Below, piece after piece: positions 42,183 to 54,690 of a stretch of 64,000 nucleotides of DNA. Under the pieces are notes generated by a model. The model was not told where the DNA came from. It worked only from the letters and a program-made list of their open reading frames with translations, and did no database searches. Source of the stretch: Corythucha ciliata (Eukaryota; Arthropoda; Insecta; Hemiptera; Tingidae). The translations under genes were made by a program, and so were the position numbers. The first letter of the stretch is position 1, and the number at the start of each line of letters is the position of its first letter. The DNA is taken from positions 55,173,189 through 55,237,188 of the forward strand of contig CM075938.1 of the NCBI GenBank assembly GCA_038030265.1, written 5' to 3'.

Positions 42183-45100
42183 CGATCTAACAACTCAACA
42201 ATGCCGCAGGACCCCGAGCCGGCAAGTGGCGCTTTCCTGTTCAGGTTGTGGCAAAAGAAACTTTTTCGAGAGTAAAAGATTTCTATTGGCTCCTGATTTT
42301 GCAGAGCGCGGGAATTCTTTTCATGCCCTTCAATGCCACAGTCAGGACCTTTTTTTTTCTTTCAACGTTTCGAAGGATTCTGGGGCCCAAGCTTTATTCT
42401 AACCCCTCCTCCCCCAGCCCGACCAACACACACAGTCACAAAATGTTCTATCAGAAACAAAACCGGCGGCTTTACAAAAACGAAATCTTCCCAATTTTCT
42501 CAGTGCCTACTACTTATGAGAGAGAGCAGAGAGGTAATCATGGAGTGGGTGGGTGAGGTGGCACTGTGGGAGGGGGGGGGCAGCTACTACTCTACTGCCC
42601 ATTTTTCCTAATTAGATACGATACGACGTCTCCCACGAAATGAAATCCCTCTCTCTTTCACGAAGTATCCTTTTCCCAGATTCCCCGCGTACAATCAGTG
42701 TCCCTTTTTTCTTCTTAATGTACAAACTCATTATGAAAGAGGACCTCCGTGTGGCAGTCGAAAAAAAAAAAAAAAGAAAAGAAAAGATTTAGGTACCACG
42801 AGGTTTTCGAGAGCAGTCAAAAGGAATTTGGCCTTGGACCAAAAGGAATTGCCCCGGTCTTGTAAAAAGTGTTTTGACCCGACCGTGTTCTTCACATATA
42901 CAAAATTTAATTTGTAAATTATTTAGAAACCCCCCGTAATTCGTGAATAAATCACAGACGTAGCACTATTTATAAGGTGTGGAGGGAATTTTTCTGGAAA
43001 TCCCTTCTGGATTCTTGGATGTTTGGAGTTTGGAGCGTTATTAGTGGCAGGTTTTTCTGTTGCTGGGGGGGAGAGGGGTATACCTACCTAGTTGAAGCAA
43101 AAAAAAAACTTATCCTGCGTACATGTTCAGGTAAGTAGTCACGTTTGGGGTCAGCGGACAGTGGGTGGGTTCGGACTTCGTAATGGTCGAGATGAGTTGT
43201 AAAGTGTGGATGAGGGGTTCGTGGGGGGAGGAGCGAGGGTGAATTAGTGGGTTTGGCTCCTTTTTATACCTGAGGCTTTTTAACGTTGGCTCATGAAAGG
43301 GCAACGAATTCAATCTGGAAAGTTTTTAAAAACGTCCATTGTTACACAGCTCGGATTTGATAAAAGATGTTGAATTCGCGAGTGTTTCGGTAACATTTAA
43401 AAACCCAACCCCCTACAAAGCCTTTTCACTTCTCAAATAGTATTCTCGGTTCTCGGTCATTTCCCGCGGAACGAAAAATATGAAAAAAACAATTTTGACC
43501 AAAAAACTCCGCCCCCCCCCCACATCATCCCCGAATTACCGATGTATATTTTCTTGGGTGCCTCAACGTTACGTTTTTACCCCCGTCCATCCATTTCCAT
43601 TTATATATACCCCTAGGTTAGTTCCTGGGGGGCTCTTCGAACTCAAAAAGTGGTCAAACCACTACAAGTTTTTATGGAAGCCCCCCCCCCCCGCAACCAC
43701 CACCATCCACACCATTTCTTCCCTTTACACTCACACTGTACCACGGTGCCGTAGCACCATCAACTGGTCCGACTGGAAGAACGTTTGAATCATATTGTTT
43801 GTGGGGTTTGAGGGTTAGGAACTATGGCAGAGTATTGAATGGTAGGGGAGGGAAGGGGCAAGAATCTGACGGTTCCTCTCTCAACCTCGGCTATCATTTT
43901 TTTTTTTTTTTGAAGGCGGATGAAATTGTAAGGATGATTAACAGAAGGAAGAAGGTGAGCTCTGGTGAGGGTGGGGAGAGGGGATAATTACCTGTGTGGC
44001 CACCATCAAAACTGTGCTCTCGTTATGTTCACGTTCTGTGTCTCAACAAAAATATCTTCGTTCTTTCTGTTAGATAATCAAATAAGTATGTCTCTCTTTG
44101 TTTTCTGTGGTCTGTAGAATTCCAGGAAAAACACTCAGCGAAATATTGTGCCCCCCGTGCACATTTTGTACAAGAAAAGCGTCCTCAGGATTTATTTTTC
44201 TCCAAACAAAATGGCGCAACAATTTTTTTTTTGTTGTTGTTCGTGAACAAACAACTAAAAGTTCCTTCAATGATTCCCGAACAGGAATATTTTACTAGAA
44301 GTCGTATGTAAAGGATGGAGGGGGGGGGTTGAAGGAAGTCGGTTAAATTGAAAAGGGACCGGCTTTCTTGTTATTTTAGAGAACTTGCCTGGCAGGTTCT
44401 CTTTTAGAAGATCTCAAGAGACGACTTTAAGATAAAAGCGGCACGAAAACCGTCGCTCTTACGTTTTGTAAGAGGAATTCGTTAATAAAAGATTTTGTTT
44501 TAGTTAATAAATATTGTGGCATTCACTATTATTCAAATAAATAAGAAGGCCCTCCACCATTAGATAGGTGCAGGGTGAAGGGTTGTGGGTAATCGTCGGT
44601 TGAAGGAAACTTCCTTAAAATTGGGAATCATCCTTACGATTTACAAAACGGTGGGGGGTTAAAATTGAATCTTTTCTCCCAAGGTGAGCCGGTTTACGAT
44701 GGGAGGGGGGAGTAATTATCTTTTGGTTGTTTTTTTTTCCTCGTAAAAAAAACCAACCTCAACGGTGAAGGCGATAAGCCCTCTGAACTCAGTCAAATTT
44801 CACCGGGAAGAAAAAAAAAAATAGATTTTTTGTTTTTCCATCACTTGAACGAGTGGGAAAGTTGTGTTTGTTCACCCTTCCGAAGAATAGCCACACATCC
44901 GCTCTTATAGATTACCACCTGTAGCAGCATTTAATATGATAATCATTTCATGCAAAGATTCACCTGCTTTCCCCCTTTTTATTTAACATATCGAATTAAT
45001 TTTGTTGTGCGCAGTTGAGCGTTCCTATGCCTTTCGTCTATCCCCCCCCCCTCCGCAAGCGTTCGCGATCAACGAGCAGGGTTGCAAGGATGATTCATAG

Positions 45101-45917
45101 CCGTAGTTTTTACACATGAAATAACCCAAAAATTGAGGGGAAATATTTTATTCTTTTCGAAATATGCAGCGGAAATGGAACAAGGTGCCCTTTGGAATGA
45201 TTTTAAACATAGAAAAACTGCTAGGGGAGCGATGAACAGAAATTTCAAAATCCAAACAATCTGGTGATCCACCCCATCACTGTACATGATTACTGTGTGG
45301 ACCATACTGAGCTGATTATCGTTGTCCCACACAAGGACTGGTAATGAAGATGGTGGGGAGGGGTGACTGTCCCTCATCAGCCCTTTGAGAGCCAGAAAAG
45401 CCCAACCAGCCGGTTGACCAGCCAAAGCACAATCCGCTCCCAATTACAGGATTGACGATGCTCGGGAAATACTCTTCTGTCGCCACCATTGAAGCAGTTT
45501 CAACTCGACCGAGAAATCCGTTACACACAATCTTCCCGATGGTGTGGATGTGCTCTCCACAATATCATTTTCTGACGATGTGGCACCAAATCCAGGACTC
45601 TGCGAGCGTCCAGTGCAGTTCTGGAGGGGCCTACATACATATATGGATCATGCCCCTCTTCCTGGTTTCGAGGTGAATTTTATGAAAACATCATCACCCC
45701 ACCCACCTAAAAATCGGGGAATGACCACATTCTTAGGTTTAAGGATTATATTCTCAAAATTACCGGTTTGAGCTATAAATCTTCGCTACCAAAGTTACCG
45801 GTTATAGGCCTAAACTGATGAAGTAACCACCACACATTAAAGTCTCAAAAAATGAGAGCGTTTTGAAGAGTAGGGGGAGGGGGTACCATACAAAAAACAA
45901 ATTTAACAGATTCTTGT
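42183..45917. other. 3.7-kb stretch without a supported gene
   Basis: AT-rich, with many G or C runs (near 42575, 43506, 43681, 44316, 45043) and A/T runs. The longest frames (45069-45443 minus, 45316-45528 minus) overlap and show phrases like PVLVWDNDNQLSMVHTV. They may be the remains of one protein, but I cannot name it and count it only as possible decayed coding sequence. No tRNA or array was seen. Confidence 0.4.
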
Positions 45918-46281
45918 GTTCTTTTTTCTTTATATGTCCCAGCAATTAATCAATTACTTGAAATTTAGACGACCCTTGTCTAAGGACTTTTCAAGGGATT
46001 ACTCCCCCCTCACCGTACCACCCTAGTCACGCCTGTGAATTCGAGGGGGTGGGGAGGCTGAAAATAAAGAATTTAAACTTTATTGAAGCTAAATACTTAC
46101 TATTTTTACTTGTTTTGAGTACCGAGAAAAAATTGCTCCCAAGGTGGGATTCGAACCCACGACCTCCTAGTTTCGCGCCAGACGCTCTACCACTGAGCTA
46201 GCCCTTGAAAAGTCCTTAGACAAGGGTCGTCTAAATTTCAAGTACTTGATTAATTGCTGGGACATATAAAGAAAAAAGAAC
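45918..46281. mobile_element. Foldback with 80-bp arms around a tRNA-like sequence
   Basis: The arms 45918-45997 and 46202-46281 are inverted copies with one difference in 80 bases. The 204-bp loop contains GATTACTCCCCCCTCACCGT (the dispersed repeat of 6245 and 9950, inverted) and a tRNA-like sequence on the minus strand. No target duplication is visible. Confidence 0.8.
46135..46204 (-). repeat. tRNA-like sequence (SINE head or tRNA pseudogene)
   Basis: The minus strand reads GGGCTAGCTCAGTGGTAGAG (box A) and GTGGGTTCGAATCCCAC (T arm with box B). The D arm GCTC/GAGC, an anticodon-like stem TCTGG/CTAGG and the T arm pair. The 7-bp acceptor stem does not pair properly and the loop CGCGAAA lacks the T before the anticodon. 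It is therefore tRNA-derived, not a credible working tRNA. Confidence 0.65.
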
Positions 46282-46375
46282 AATAATGTAAAACGTGCAC
46301 TGATCCGATTCGTGCATTTGAGTTCCGAGAGGGAGTTTCTCTCTGGTGGGGTTCGCTCTTAGCGTGAGCCTCTCA

Positions 46376-46407
46376 GGCTAGCTCAGTGGTAGAGCGCCTG
46401 GCGCGAA
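46376..46407 (+). repeat. Truncated copy of the same tRNA-like head
   Basis: GGCTAGCTCAGTGGTAGAGC then GCCTGGCGCGAAA repeats the minus-strand sequence of 46204-46173 with one change, then breaks off into type B-like sequence (TTTTGCGAGTGTTGCTC). Confidence 0.65.
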
Positions 46408-46559
46408 ATTTTGCGAGTGTTGCTCTTTCAAAACAATAACTCTACGATTTCGTTCAATCAATACCAAATTTTACGTATTATCGGTCGGAATTTTTTTTGC
46501 AGGTTTCATCACCTTAAAATTCCAATTATATAGATGAGGGCGGGAGGGGGTACTATTTG

Positions 46560-47760
46560 AAAAAAAAAAAAAAAAATTCAGGGCCCTCGCTCATACGAAA
46601 ACCAACTTTCGCGAGAATTGAATTGGCTCCCTCTGAAACCAAATTTCGCAGGTTTGGCTCCTTTGAAACCCAAATTTCGCGGGTTTGGCTCTTATTTAAA
46701 GCCTAATTCACTGGTTTGGCGATTTAAAAAATAAAATTTGCGAACAGTTTGGATCTTTTCATTTTACGGGATTGTCACTCGGAAAATCCAAGTTTCATGA
46801 GCTCGGCTCCCTCCAGAAATAGCTAGAAGGAGGGGCGTGGAGGGGATTTTATTCACAAAAACAATTTCGCGTCCAAATTAACACATTTGGCTCTAACAGA
46901 AACCAATTTTTCGCCCGTTTTACTCTTTCAAATACAAAAATTTCGCGAGTTTTGCTCTTTAAAAATCCAAACTTCACGGATTTGGTTCTTAGAAAGACCA
47001 ATTCCACAGGTTTCACTCTCTCTCAAAAACCCATTTCGAGGAAGATGGGGAGGGGCCTTTTTAAATTTAAAAACCAATTTCGAGAGTTTCTTGCTGAAAC
47101 AAAAACCAAATGGCCAGTAGCGTTTTCCATTTTACATAAAATTCTGCTCCAGAGCAATTCATTTCCACCTGCCTTCTACATCAACATATCATGTTTTAAT
47201 TAAGAGAGGACGAGTGGAAATGAACTGCTGTGGAACATTATTTTATAGGTGAAATGGAATACGCTAGAAGTTTTGTCTGTTTGGCTCGTCAGCGTCTAGA
47301 TTCTTCAAACAGCCAATTTCATGAGTTTGGCCCTCCCACTAGACAACTTGTGAAAGAGAAGGGGGAGGGGCAAGTAACTTCAAAAAACCAACGTCGCTGG
47401 TTTGAAAATCATTAAACCCAAAAACGGGTTTGGCTGAAAAAAAAAAAAAAAAAAAAAAAAATCGTCTGTTTGACTCCTTCAAACGTCAAATTTTTCGAGT
47501 TACGCTATTTCAAAACCAAATATCACGGATTAAGCTGTCTGAAAACCCTGTTTTGTAGGTTTCACTCTCTCAAAAACAAATTGTACGAAGAGGAGCGAAG
47601 GGGAGATTGTACATAATAAACCTCTTTTCGAGCGTTTGGTCATACGGAAAACCAAATTTGACGAATTTGGTCCCCAGAAAAGTCAAATTTCTCGGGGTTG
47701 GCTGTAAAAGCTAAATTTCAGGATTTGACTTCCAGAAAACGTAATTTCCTCGGTATGGCC
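46560..47760 (+). repeat. Type B ~30-bp array
   Basis: Units of the form GGTTTGGCTCTTTGAAACCC plus AAATTTCGCG recur from 46585 to 47755, about 31 bases apart. It includes A runs at 46558-46577 and of 25 A at 47437-47461. A short copy of inverted words lies at 47150-47240 (GAGCAATTCATTTCCACCTG against AGTGGAAATGAACTGCTG). Confidence 0.7.
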
Positions 47761-47876
47761 CTTGAAATTAAGAAAAAGCGATAATTTGAGGCTAGAACTG
47801 CTAAACAAAAGCGCATTTTTGGTTGAAATGGGGAAAAACGTATTCGCGGCTAAAATTAGTACACAGCGTCAATGCG

Positions 47877-48075
47877 CCTCGAGGGTGTAATGGATACAAT
47901 GCTCGCTTCGCAACTCAGCGGGCCTGGGTTCGAATCCAACCATTGCCCATTACACTATAAGGCTGCGGCGAGCTGTGACACAGCACACTTGGCTTCGTGT
48001 GGGCGTTCCCGGCGGTGTGCGTTCAACAAACAAACGGCGGTGTGAAGTGCACAGTTAGATCTGGGTATGGCGCCT
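47877..48075 (+). mobile_element. tRNA-derived SINE-like element
   Basis: GGGTGTAATGGATACAATGC, then CTTCGCAACTCAGCGGGCCT and GGGTTCGAATCC, has the layout of a tRNA-derived head with a strong box B. It is followed by a tail region with GGCTGCGGCGAGCTGTGACA and GGCGTTCCCGGCGGTGTGCG. The 3' end is unclear; it runs into a C run at 48096. Confidence 0.6.
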
Positions 48076-48109
48076 GCCGGGTTCAAAGCCCCCCCCCCCC
48101 CAAAGTGCA

Positions 48110-48440
48110 GTGGTTTGACCTTCGCTGTGGTAGGGCCTTATTTGTGGTTGGAGCTTTACTGTGGCTGGACCTTTGCTATGGTTGTGGCTTTACTGTGGTT
48201 GGAAGTTTTAACTGTGGTTAGAGCTTTGCAGTGGTTTGACCTTCGCTGTGGTTGGGCCTTATTTGTGGTATGAAGCTTTGTTGTGGTTGGAAGTTTCAAC
48301 TTAGAGCTTTGCTATGGTAGTTAGAGCGTTGATGTGGTTGGACCATTGCAGTGGTTGGACCTTCGCTGTGGTTGTATCTTTATTATGGTTGTGGCTTAAC
48401 TGAGGTTGAAAGTTTCAACTGTGGTTAGAGCTTTGGGGGT
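48110..48440 (-). repeat. Type D repeat array (GTGGTT orientation)
   Basis: About 18 units such as GCTGTGGTTGGACCTT and TTTGCAGTGGTTTGACC, about 16-18 bases each. A longer phrase from about 48110 (CAGTGGTTTGACCTTCGCTG) recurs at 48230 and 48350, a higher-order period near 120 bp. Confidence 0.75.
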
Positions 48441-48499
48441 TGAACCCCAAATTTTGGTTTTGTATGAGAAAAACCCCAAGTTTTTCTTTTATTTACAAT

Positions 48500-48760
48500 A
48501 AATAGTCGATCTGGGGGTTAGTTGGGATAGTCGAATCGACGAATTAGGTTATCTGAGAGCAAAATCCGTGAAATTTGGTTATGAAAACGTCAAACTCACG
48601 AGACTTGGTTTTTCAAAGAGTAGAGCTCGCGTTTCACGGGTTAGGTACCCGTGAAACAAAAAATTTCACGAAATTTGCTCTCAGAAAGTCAGAATAAACA
48701 ATTTCACGGACTTGGATCACATTGAAACCAAATTTTTTCGGAATTGGGTCTCAGCAAATC
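48500..48760 (-). repeat. Type B array, short
   Basis: CGTGAAATTTGGTTATG, ACGAGACTTGGTTTTTC and CACGAAATTTGCTCTC units, with a small hairpin at 48629-48656 (GCGTTTCACGGG against CCCGTGAAACAA). Confidence 0.55.
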
Positions 48761-51700
48761 GTATTTAGTAGGCTTTGCGTTTAACATAACCAACTGAAAG
48801 AGATTTTCAGTGTCCCTTTTCTCAACGACTTCATTGAGATGTTCACAGCAGTTGATGCCCTGGGGGGGGGGGGGGATTTGAGAAGTGTTCCGTTTTATCC
48901 TTTTTTGTCTCGGTATCTTTGGGTTTTGAGCATACATGCCCCAATTTTTTCCAATTTCGAGTTGGCAACCCTTAGGCAGACCAGCCGTGTCCGCCTGCGT
49001 TGAAGCTCTTCCGCAGTAGTCCGCCGATTATCCGTCAACCGCTGGGCAACATGAAATTCCTATGGCCTGAAACTTCCTGATCCTGGGGTAGGGGGGGGGG
49101 GTAGGCTTTCAGCAGCTTGTCTGATCGAAATTGCTCCAAACGCGATTTATAGCCCAATCTGGCCACATGCTGCCTGGTGATGCTCGAGCCACTTTTGAAT
49201 ATGTCCCCACGGTCTCATTCAACTCTAAACTTGTACGATTTGTGATCCTAAACGAATGGAAATAGTATTGATCACGAAAGCGATTAAACTTCAATTGCAA
49301 TTGTAGAGCCTTGAAATTGACTAGCTTGGAATTCGCCCTTTTTATGTGTTCACCACTGTATCTGCTAAGTCCATTACAAAGGGCGTGACGGCATGAGAAC
49401 CCTTGTTTTACTCAACTCTCATCGTTCGCCCGTTCTTATAATTGGAAGAAGACTCTTTTCGGTTTTGGTTGGGGAAATCTCTGTACACCGGGCCGGGTTT
49501 GCGTCGGAGGGTATCGATTAGACCCCGATGATTTTTAACACTAAAAAATCGCGTGAGAATTATAGAATAAATAGTGTGGATGGGTGGCGGGTGGGAAAAG
49601 GGCTCGTGCATGAAAGGCGGCCCTCTTCACTTTTATAATTACCCAGCCTCGCGACCATAAGTTTTTCCCTCCCCCGTATTCTCGATGATAGGGGTGTGAA
49701 AATTGGGATGCGGGCCGCGTGTGACCCTCATACACCGGTTGGTAGTTGAAAGCAGTTCCACGTTTTTAAACTACTCCCACCCCATTCATTTTAAATTATC
49801 TTATTTTTTATTCCATTGAGTGGGGGGGGGGGGAAGAATTGACTGAAAAAAACCTTCGACGGAAAATTTACATATTGCAAATCACAGCCGTGAGATCGAT
49901 CCAAGATGATAGAGGCCCGAAGGAACGCTTTCAATTTTTAAATGAGCTGGAGAAAGAAAAGCAAGACTTTTTAATGAGCGTGACTATCTCATACTTTTTG
50001 AGTGATTCGAAACTGCGGATAAGATTAAAATGACTGAGCTTAAAGGAGTACAAACTCAAAAGAATGCCAGGGAGAGGCTGATTCCCATGATTTCGCTAGG
50101 GAAGTACCCCCAAAGCTTCTGTGTATCTTGAGAAACTATCCCTAATTGCAACATCAACTGAATTGCAGTAATAACTTTCAGAGAGAATAACGAGGAAAAA
50201 CCGCATCCCCTTAGTGTCTAGAGATGGGGGGGGGGGTGTTTGATTTTAATTACAGCTATACCTGCAAAGAAAAGTGTTTTTATGATTATTATTATTGAAA
50301 ACTGTCTTAAATGGTATTCCGCGAAAAAAGGAAATGATGAAGTGTAGCTATAATGTTCAGGTTTTCCCCCTCCACCAAACTATTCTGAAGTCTCATCATT
50401 TCGCCATTACAATTCCTCGAAGCGAAAGGATAGAACTGAGCAAGTTAATAGCAGCCCTGACGGAGACACCGCATCTCATTTTGGTCGATTGGCCTTGGGG
50501 ATTCTCTCTCGTGAATGTTCACTTCAAGGCGCTTAACATTTTGTTCGTTTGTTTGCTTGCAGGGATGGACGCTGTACCATGTGCCTCATAAGTTTTGGGG
50601 GCTCCAACCGAGTCGGATGGAGAGGGGCAACTTTTAATGCCCAATTTCGTGGATGAAAGTAAAAATACTGTGACCCATGGTTATAGGCCCATTTCAACGG
50701 TTGACTGCATCTAGGTCTAGGTGAAGTAAGGTCGTTGTTTGGTGAAAAAAAGAAGAAAAAAAAACAAAAAAACTGTTAAAAGTCAAGTCACGCGAAACAT
50801 TAAGGGCGTTTTAAAAATGCTGCCTTGAAATTTTCCTTTTCTTCGAATGTTCCCCCCCTCCACCCTGTATTCAATTGATGATTCTTTCTGGGAATATGGA
50901 AATTGTATTTCATGGAGCAAGCAAGGGAGAGATGTGAGTAGAAAAGACTCAGATGAACATCAGTGGAAGGCGAGCAACAACCACAACGTTCAGGATTTAG
51001 GAGACCCTGAAGATGATGAAGAAGGGAAGCGTGTGTATAGTGTTTCCCATTGTGTAAGAAGAAGATGGTCGGTGTGGAAGAGAATTCCCTCGGCTCTGAC
51101 CCCCCCCCCTCGCACCATCAAAAAGTCACTGACCTCCCCACGAAGAGAGACTCGTTCTTCTACAACATTTTCCACCACATCCACTACTCCCCGAGACAAA
51201 ACTCGCGGTCTGACTCCCCCCTCCCCCCAACCATTCCTTTTTGTACCTTCAACTCAACTAAGCCAACCCCATTAATCTGCTCCTTTCACCTTTGTTGTTT
51301 CTTTCTTTTATTATTATTATTATTATTATTTTAAGGGCTCTTGAGAGCCTAGAAAAAGGTTCTTAACACAAATCACTGAAATGCCCTTCCCCTAATTTTC
51401 CAGGAAGTTTCGAAACCCCAAAAATTTCCTTCTTGCCACCATTTTTTCCCTCTACCTACAAGACCGTTCCTGGAAAGGAAGACGACGGTTAAAAACGACT
51501 CTTCCCTCCAAACAAGAAAGGACATTTTTATACCTGGGGGAACAAAAAGGAAACATATTTATACTGGCGTATGAAGGGAATTTTCACTCAAATCAGGTGT
51601 CCCCTCCATCCTTCAAGAAAGGTTTTTGTGAGAGTGTATGTGTGAACGAATAGGGTGAGTGTACTGGCAAAAGAATAAATAAGTATTTGCAAAAATTGAG

Positions 51701-52329
51701 GTAGTTTGCACTCAAAAACAACAATAAAAAGAGTTTTTGACCGATAGGTGCATACATCCGCTGAGAAGAACATTTCAAGGCACGTGCGTCTCCGTGGCTG
51801 AAAATTGACTCGTTCGACTTAACGGCTATGGTTCTTCAAAGTTTTTACTCACAAGGGTGAGTTGATCGATAAAAATGAGTTTCCAAGTCCGTTTTTAAAA
51901 TCTTATCATTTTCGAGGGAAATTGGGTAGTCCAAATCATCGGATTTTGGGGAACAATTGTCGGATTCGTTACTCAAACAGGAAACTTTATCCAGAAATCT
52001 TCCAAGTCAGAAGTCAGACACGATTTAGAAGTGATTCGACTTCAAGCAGGCTCGTTGGGAGGGTTTTCAGCTAGAGGGGCTGCGGATATTTCGGGGCAAT
52101 TCTGATGAGGAGGGGCGAGGGTACGATATTATCGGCTTTAGGTCTGGACCACGTGATTATGAAAAATAAAAAATTACCCTTTTTAACGAAGGATAAACAG
52201 TATAATTAAAACAATGCCATCCTATTCTAATGGAGCAACCCCCCCCCTCCTATTCACAGCCACCAAATTACAATGTTTCTGGTACTTATAAACAAAAAAT
52301 GGTCCGATCTGGGGGGAATGGGCCATATT
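48761..52329. other. 3.6-kb stretch without a supported gene
   Basis: Frequent G runs (near 48862, 49089, 49820, 50225), otherwise mixed sequence. The 142-codon frame at 50847-51275 is Ser/Thr/Pro-rich and overlaps other frames over the same CT-rich stretch; it has no domain I recognise. An ATT microsatellite lies at 51308-51333. Confidence 0.4.
51308..51333 (+). repeat. (TTA)n microsatellite
   Basis: Eight units of TTA in a row. Confidence 0.8.
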
Positions 52330-54690
52330 ATACAACTACATAGCTGTAACTGAAGCATTTGGCCTCAAAATCTCCCCGCTTTAACCACACAAAAGGCTGC
52401 CCAGCACAAAAAAAATCTGGAACCACAATAATATTCCGTCCACAAAAAAGTCGTAAGCGCGAAAAACCTGCTACCCCAAAAAGGCTCCAAACCACATCAA
52501 TCACTAAGAAAACGCTGGAGCCATAAAAATATTCGAACCACGAAGCACTGTACCATCGAACCACAAAAAAGCTCAAGCCACGAGGATGCGCTAACCACGA
52601 AACGATTCTAACCACAGCAAGGGTCCGACCACAATAAAGCTGGGACCATAAAAATGTTCAAACAGCAAAACGCTCTATCACCGAAACCACAAAAAAGAGC
52701 TAACCAAAACAAGACTCTGGCCCTTGGACCTCAAAAACGCTTTAACCTCGGAAAAAGGCCCCAACCCACTCAAAAGCAAGAACCATAAAAATATTCATAC
52801 TACAAAACGCTCCACTTCCAAGCCAAAAAAAAAAAAAGATCTAGCCACTTGAAACCACTTATAACGACACGAACCTAACCCCAGAATGGCTCCTGAACAC
52901 AAAAAGCTCTAACCACAGAAAGACTCCCAACCCCAAAAATGTTTTAACCACAAAAAGGTTCATAACCACGAAAAGGCTCCAACTACTAACCAGCTAGAAC
53001 CACAAAAATACTCGAACTCCAAAACGTTCTACCACATTTCTTCGAGGGGAAAGTTCTAGGTAAAACTCGGCACGACTTAGAATGGCTCCTGAGAACACAA
53101 CGGTCCAACCACATATGGCCTGTCAACGACCAAAAAGCTCTAGCCATACAAACCCCGCTAACCACAAAAAGCTGGAACCACAAAAATGCTACAAACCACA
53201 CAAAAAAGCTCTAGCGACAAAAAAGCGTTAACCACGAAACGTCTCAGAACGGTTCCTGACCACAAAATGCTCTAACCACAGAATGACTCCCAACCACTGA
53301 CAGGCTCTGAAAAAATCTAACCATAAAAACTCGCCCAATCTAATAAAAAAATTGTGCCATAAAAATGCTCTAAAGGCAAAAAAGGTCTAACCAATAGATG
53401 GGCTGTCCACTACCAAAAGTTCTAGCCACTAATAAAACCACTAACTGCAAAAAAACTGGAACCACAAAAAGGCTCCAAACCACAAAAGACCCAAGAAAAT
53501 GCTGAAACCATAACAATATTAGAACCACAAAACGCTCCACCAACGAACCGAAAAAAAACACAAAAAATCGCTAACAAGCTCTAGAAGACCCCACAAGAAT
53601 ACTCTAACCACCGAAAAGGCTCCCAACCACAAAAATAACCTGGCCGTGAAAAGCTGGAACCTCTAAAAGGCTCTAACCACAGATAGGGTGTCAACCATAA
53701 AAAAGCTCTGGCTATACAAAATAGCACCAACCTCGAAATCTCTAACCACAAAAAATGCTCCAACCACGAAATATCTTTCAACGACAAAAAGGGTGCAAAC
53801 CCCCCCCCCCCCAAAAAAAAACGCGAAACTAAGAAAAAGCTGGAACCATAAAAATATTCAAACCACGAAACGATGCACCACCGATCCACAAAAAAAATCA
53901 AAGCTACAAGAAAGCGCTAATCACAACACTCTAATCACAGATTGGCTCCCGACCACAAAACGCTTTAACCACAGAAAAGCTCCCAACCACAAAAAATGCT
54001 CCGAGCACAAAATAGCTTGACCCATAAAAAATGTTATAACCACAAAACCCTCTGCCACCAAACCAAAAGCCCTCTGCAACCAAAAAAAAGAGCTAACCAA
54101 AAATAACTCTCTGACCACAGAAACGCTCCCAGACCCCAAAAAACTCTATACACAAAAAAGTTGGAACCACAACAAAACTCTCTATGTATAACCACATAAA
54201 AAGCTGCAATAACAGGAAGCCCCCGACTTCAAAAAGTTATACTAGTTCGAACGACGACAGGTCCTGGGCCTCGGAGGTGCGAGATATTTATATCCCTTCT
54301 GGGCGGTTCATGTTCCAACCACAAATTGCTTCTAACCACTGATAGGCCGCCAACCACCAAAACGATCTAGCCACAAAAAATCTGGAACCACATAAATGCT
54401 CTAGCCACAAAAAAAGGCTTCAAGCCATACAAATATTCAAACCACAAAACGCTGTACCACGGAACCCAAAAAAAAGCTCTAGCCACAATAAATCGCTAAC
54501 CATGACACGACTCTAACCAAAGAATGGCCCCCGACCTCAAAACGCTTTAAATACAGAAGCCTGGCCCCCGAACCACTAAAAATTGCTCCAACCACGAAAT
54601 AGCTGCAACCATAAAAATGTTCGAACCACGAAACACTCTACCACCGCAATCAGAAAAAAAGCGCTAACCGAAACATGACTCTGACTGACC
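52330..54690 (+). repeat. Type D repeat, large array with higher-order units
   Basis: About 130 units such as AACCACAAAAAGCTCT, 16-18 bases each. A longer phrase, GGAACCATAAAAATATTC followed by AACCACGAAACGCTCTACCA, recurs near 52509, 52638, 52780, 52990, 53495, 53838, 54010, 54415 and 54600, giving a higher-order period of roughly 130-210 bp. A non-repeat island lies at 54235-54310. Several frames of about 100 codons here are products of the array. Confidence 0.85.

Noticed and set aside
45069..45530. A transposase fragment suggested by VWDNDNQLSMVHTV
   Set aside because: The phrase recalls the region before the catalytic domain end of piggyBac-like proteins, but no catalytic Asp context or second motif could be found; too weak to call.
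46135..46204. A functional tRNA gene
   Set aside because: The acceptor stem does not pair and the anticodon loop is abnormal; it lies in a foldback and has a truncated copy nearby, so it is repeat-derived.
50847..51275. 142-codon open frame, Ser/Thr/Pro-rich
   Set aside because: Overlaps frames on both strands in a CT-rich, low-complexity stretch; no domain, no splice context and no conserved pattern.
53581..54020. Open frames of about 106-110 codons on both strands
   Set aside because: Products of the type D array; the peptides are repeats of its unit.
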